Shown here in pieces: positions 36,384 through 36,514 of a DNA stretch of 36,514 nt. The notes beneath the pieces are model-generated. The model made no database searches. It was not told where the DNA came from and was given only the letters and a program-made list of their open reading frames with translations. A program made the translations under genes and the position numbers. Each line of letters opens with the position of its first letter. Positions within the stretch are counted from its first letter, which is position 1. This DNA is from a virus: IMG/VR virus record IMGVR_UViG_3300011116_000181, positions 1-36,514 of that record. The stretch is one strand, 5' to 3'.

Positions 36384-36514
36384 TTATCGACCTCCAAAAT
36401 AACCGCCAGCCGCACCGGCAAGGCCGCTTAACAGCCCAAGCTGGGCGTTATAAGCGGCGGTTTGGTTAGCGTAGTTACGCTGTGCGAAGTCGCCTGCCGC
36501 TTGCGTTCCGGCAA
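36384..36514 (-). CDS. Large Ala/Gln-rich virion protein, 3' part (cut by window edge)
   Basis: This is the C-terminal 43 residues of the protein that is complete at 495-2645. It ends AQLGLLSGLAGAAGGYFGGR, where the left copy reads AKMGLLSGLAGAAGAAAGGG and then FFGGR. The difference includes a 15-base deletion. It runs off the right edge and continues logically into the left copy at about 640. Confidence 0.8.
   Translation of the reverse strand, partial: AGTQAAGDFAQRNYANQTAAYNAQLGLLSGLAGAAGGYFGGR

Larger units (their letters stand above)
35890..36514. repeat. Right copy of imperfect terminal repeat
   Basis: This corresponds to positions 1-640 with the changes described there. Offset is 35889 before the indel and 35874 after it. 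It marks the closing point of the circular or permuted genome. Confidence 0.9.

Noticed and set aside
1-36514. CRISPR array or insertion sequence
   Set aside because: No regularly spaced repeats and no transposase-like frame were found; the only mobile-type gene is the HNH endonuclease.

Overview
The window looks like one complete genome of a short-tailed (podovirus-like) double-stranded DNA phage, opened at an arbitrary point. The last 625 bases (35890-36514) repeat the first 640, and the genes cut at the two window edges are the two halves of the same genes, so the molecule is circular or circularly permuted with a unit of about 35.9 kb. The two repeat copies are not identical: about 28 substitutions by eye in the first 494 bases, plus a 15-base indel. 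This suggests two co-existing strains were joined in one assembly. A large terminase, a 734-residue portal, a scaffold, an HK97-fold-like capsid and tail-adaptor or tubular proteins are present. No tape measure, sheath or tail tube gene is visible. P22-Cro-like, ERF, NinB and DUF1364 genes point by inference to a Gram-negative, probably pseudomonadotal, host. No polymerase, primase, helicase, integrase or RNA polymerase is recognised, so replication must rely heavily on the host.

Layout. All genes fall into two opposed transcription units that diverge from one control site at 24565-24606. The rightward early unit (24642-29506, + strand) holds small hypothetical genes, an ERF annealing protein, a small protein with an SSB-like acidic tail, a glycosyltransferase, NinB, a DUF1364 protein, a winged-helix protein overprinted on its upstream neighbour, a tRNA-Gln and an AT-rich HNH endonuclease that starts on the last base of the tRNA. 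The leftward unit (- strand) starts at 24556 with a 52-residue P22-Cro-like repressor. It continues through a 5-cytosine DNA methyltransferase, a PD-(D/E)XK/VRR-NUC-like nuclease, a ferritin-like protein, an ADP-ribosyltransferase-like protein, small and large terminase, portal, three fibre or adhesin genes, head genes, and tail and internal virion genes. It then crosses the window junction to further virion genes, an S74-terminated fibre, the lysis cassette, a metallophosphoesterase and a Cys-rich protein that ends at 29478. The two units converge with a 29-base overlap at 29478-29506.

The most interesting element is the control site. Two sigma70-like promoters (TTGACA, 18-base spacer, TATCCT) are mirror images of each other, cross over one another, and share a CTTGACA/TGTCAAG palindrome as their -35 boxes. 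Two polymerases could not bind both at once, and the first gene leftward is a Cro-like DNA-binding protein whose mRNA is predicted to be almost leaderless. This looks like a very compact two-way switch that divides the whole genome. Other points worth following are the fused tRNA/HNH start, the ADP-ribosyltransferase-like gene beside the terminase, the DUF115-like gene in the head module, and a structured non-coding stretch at 22576-22651.
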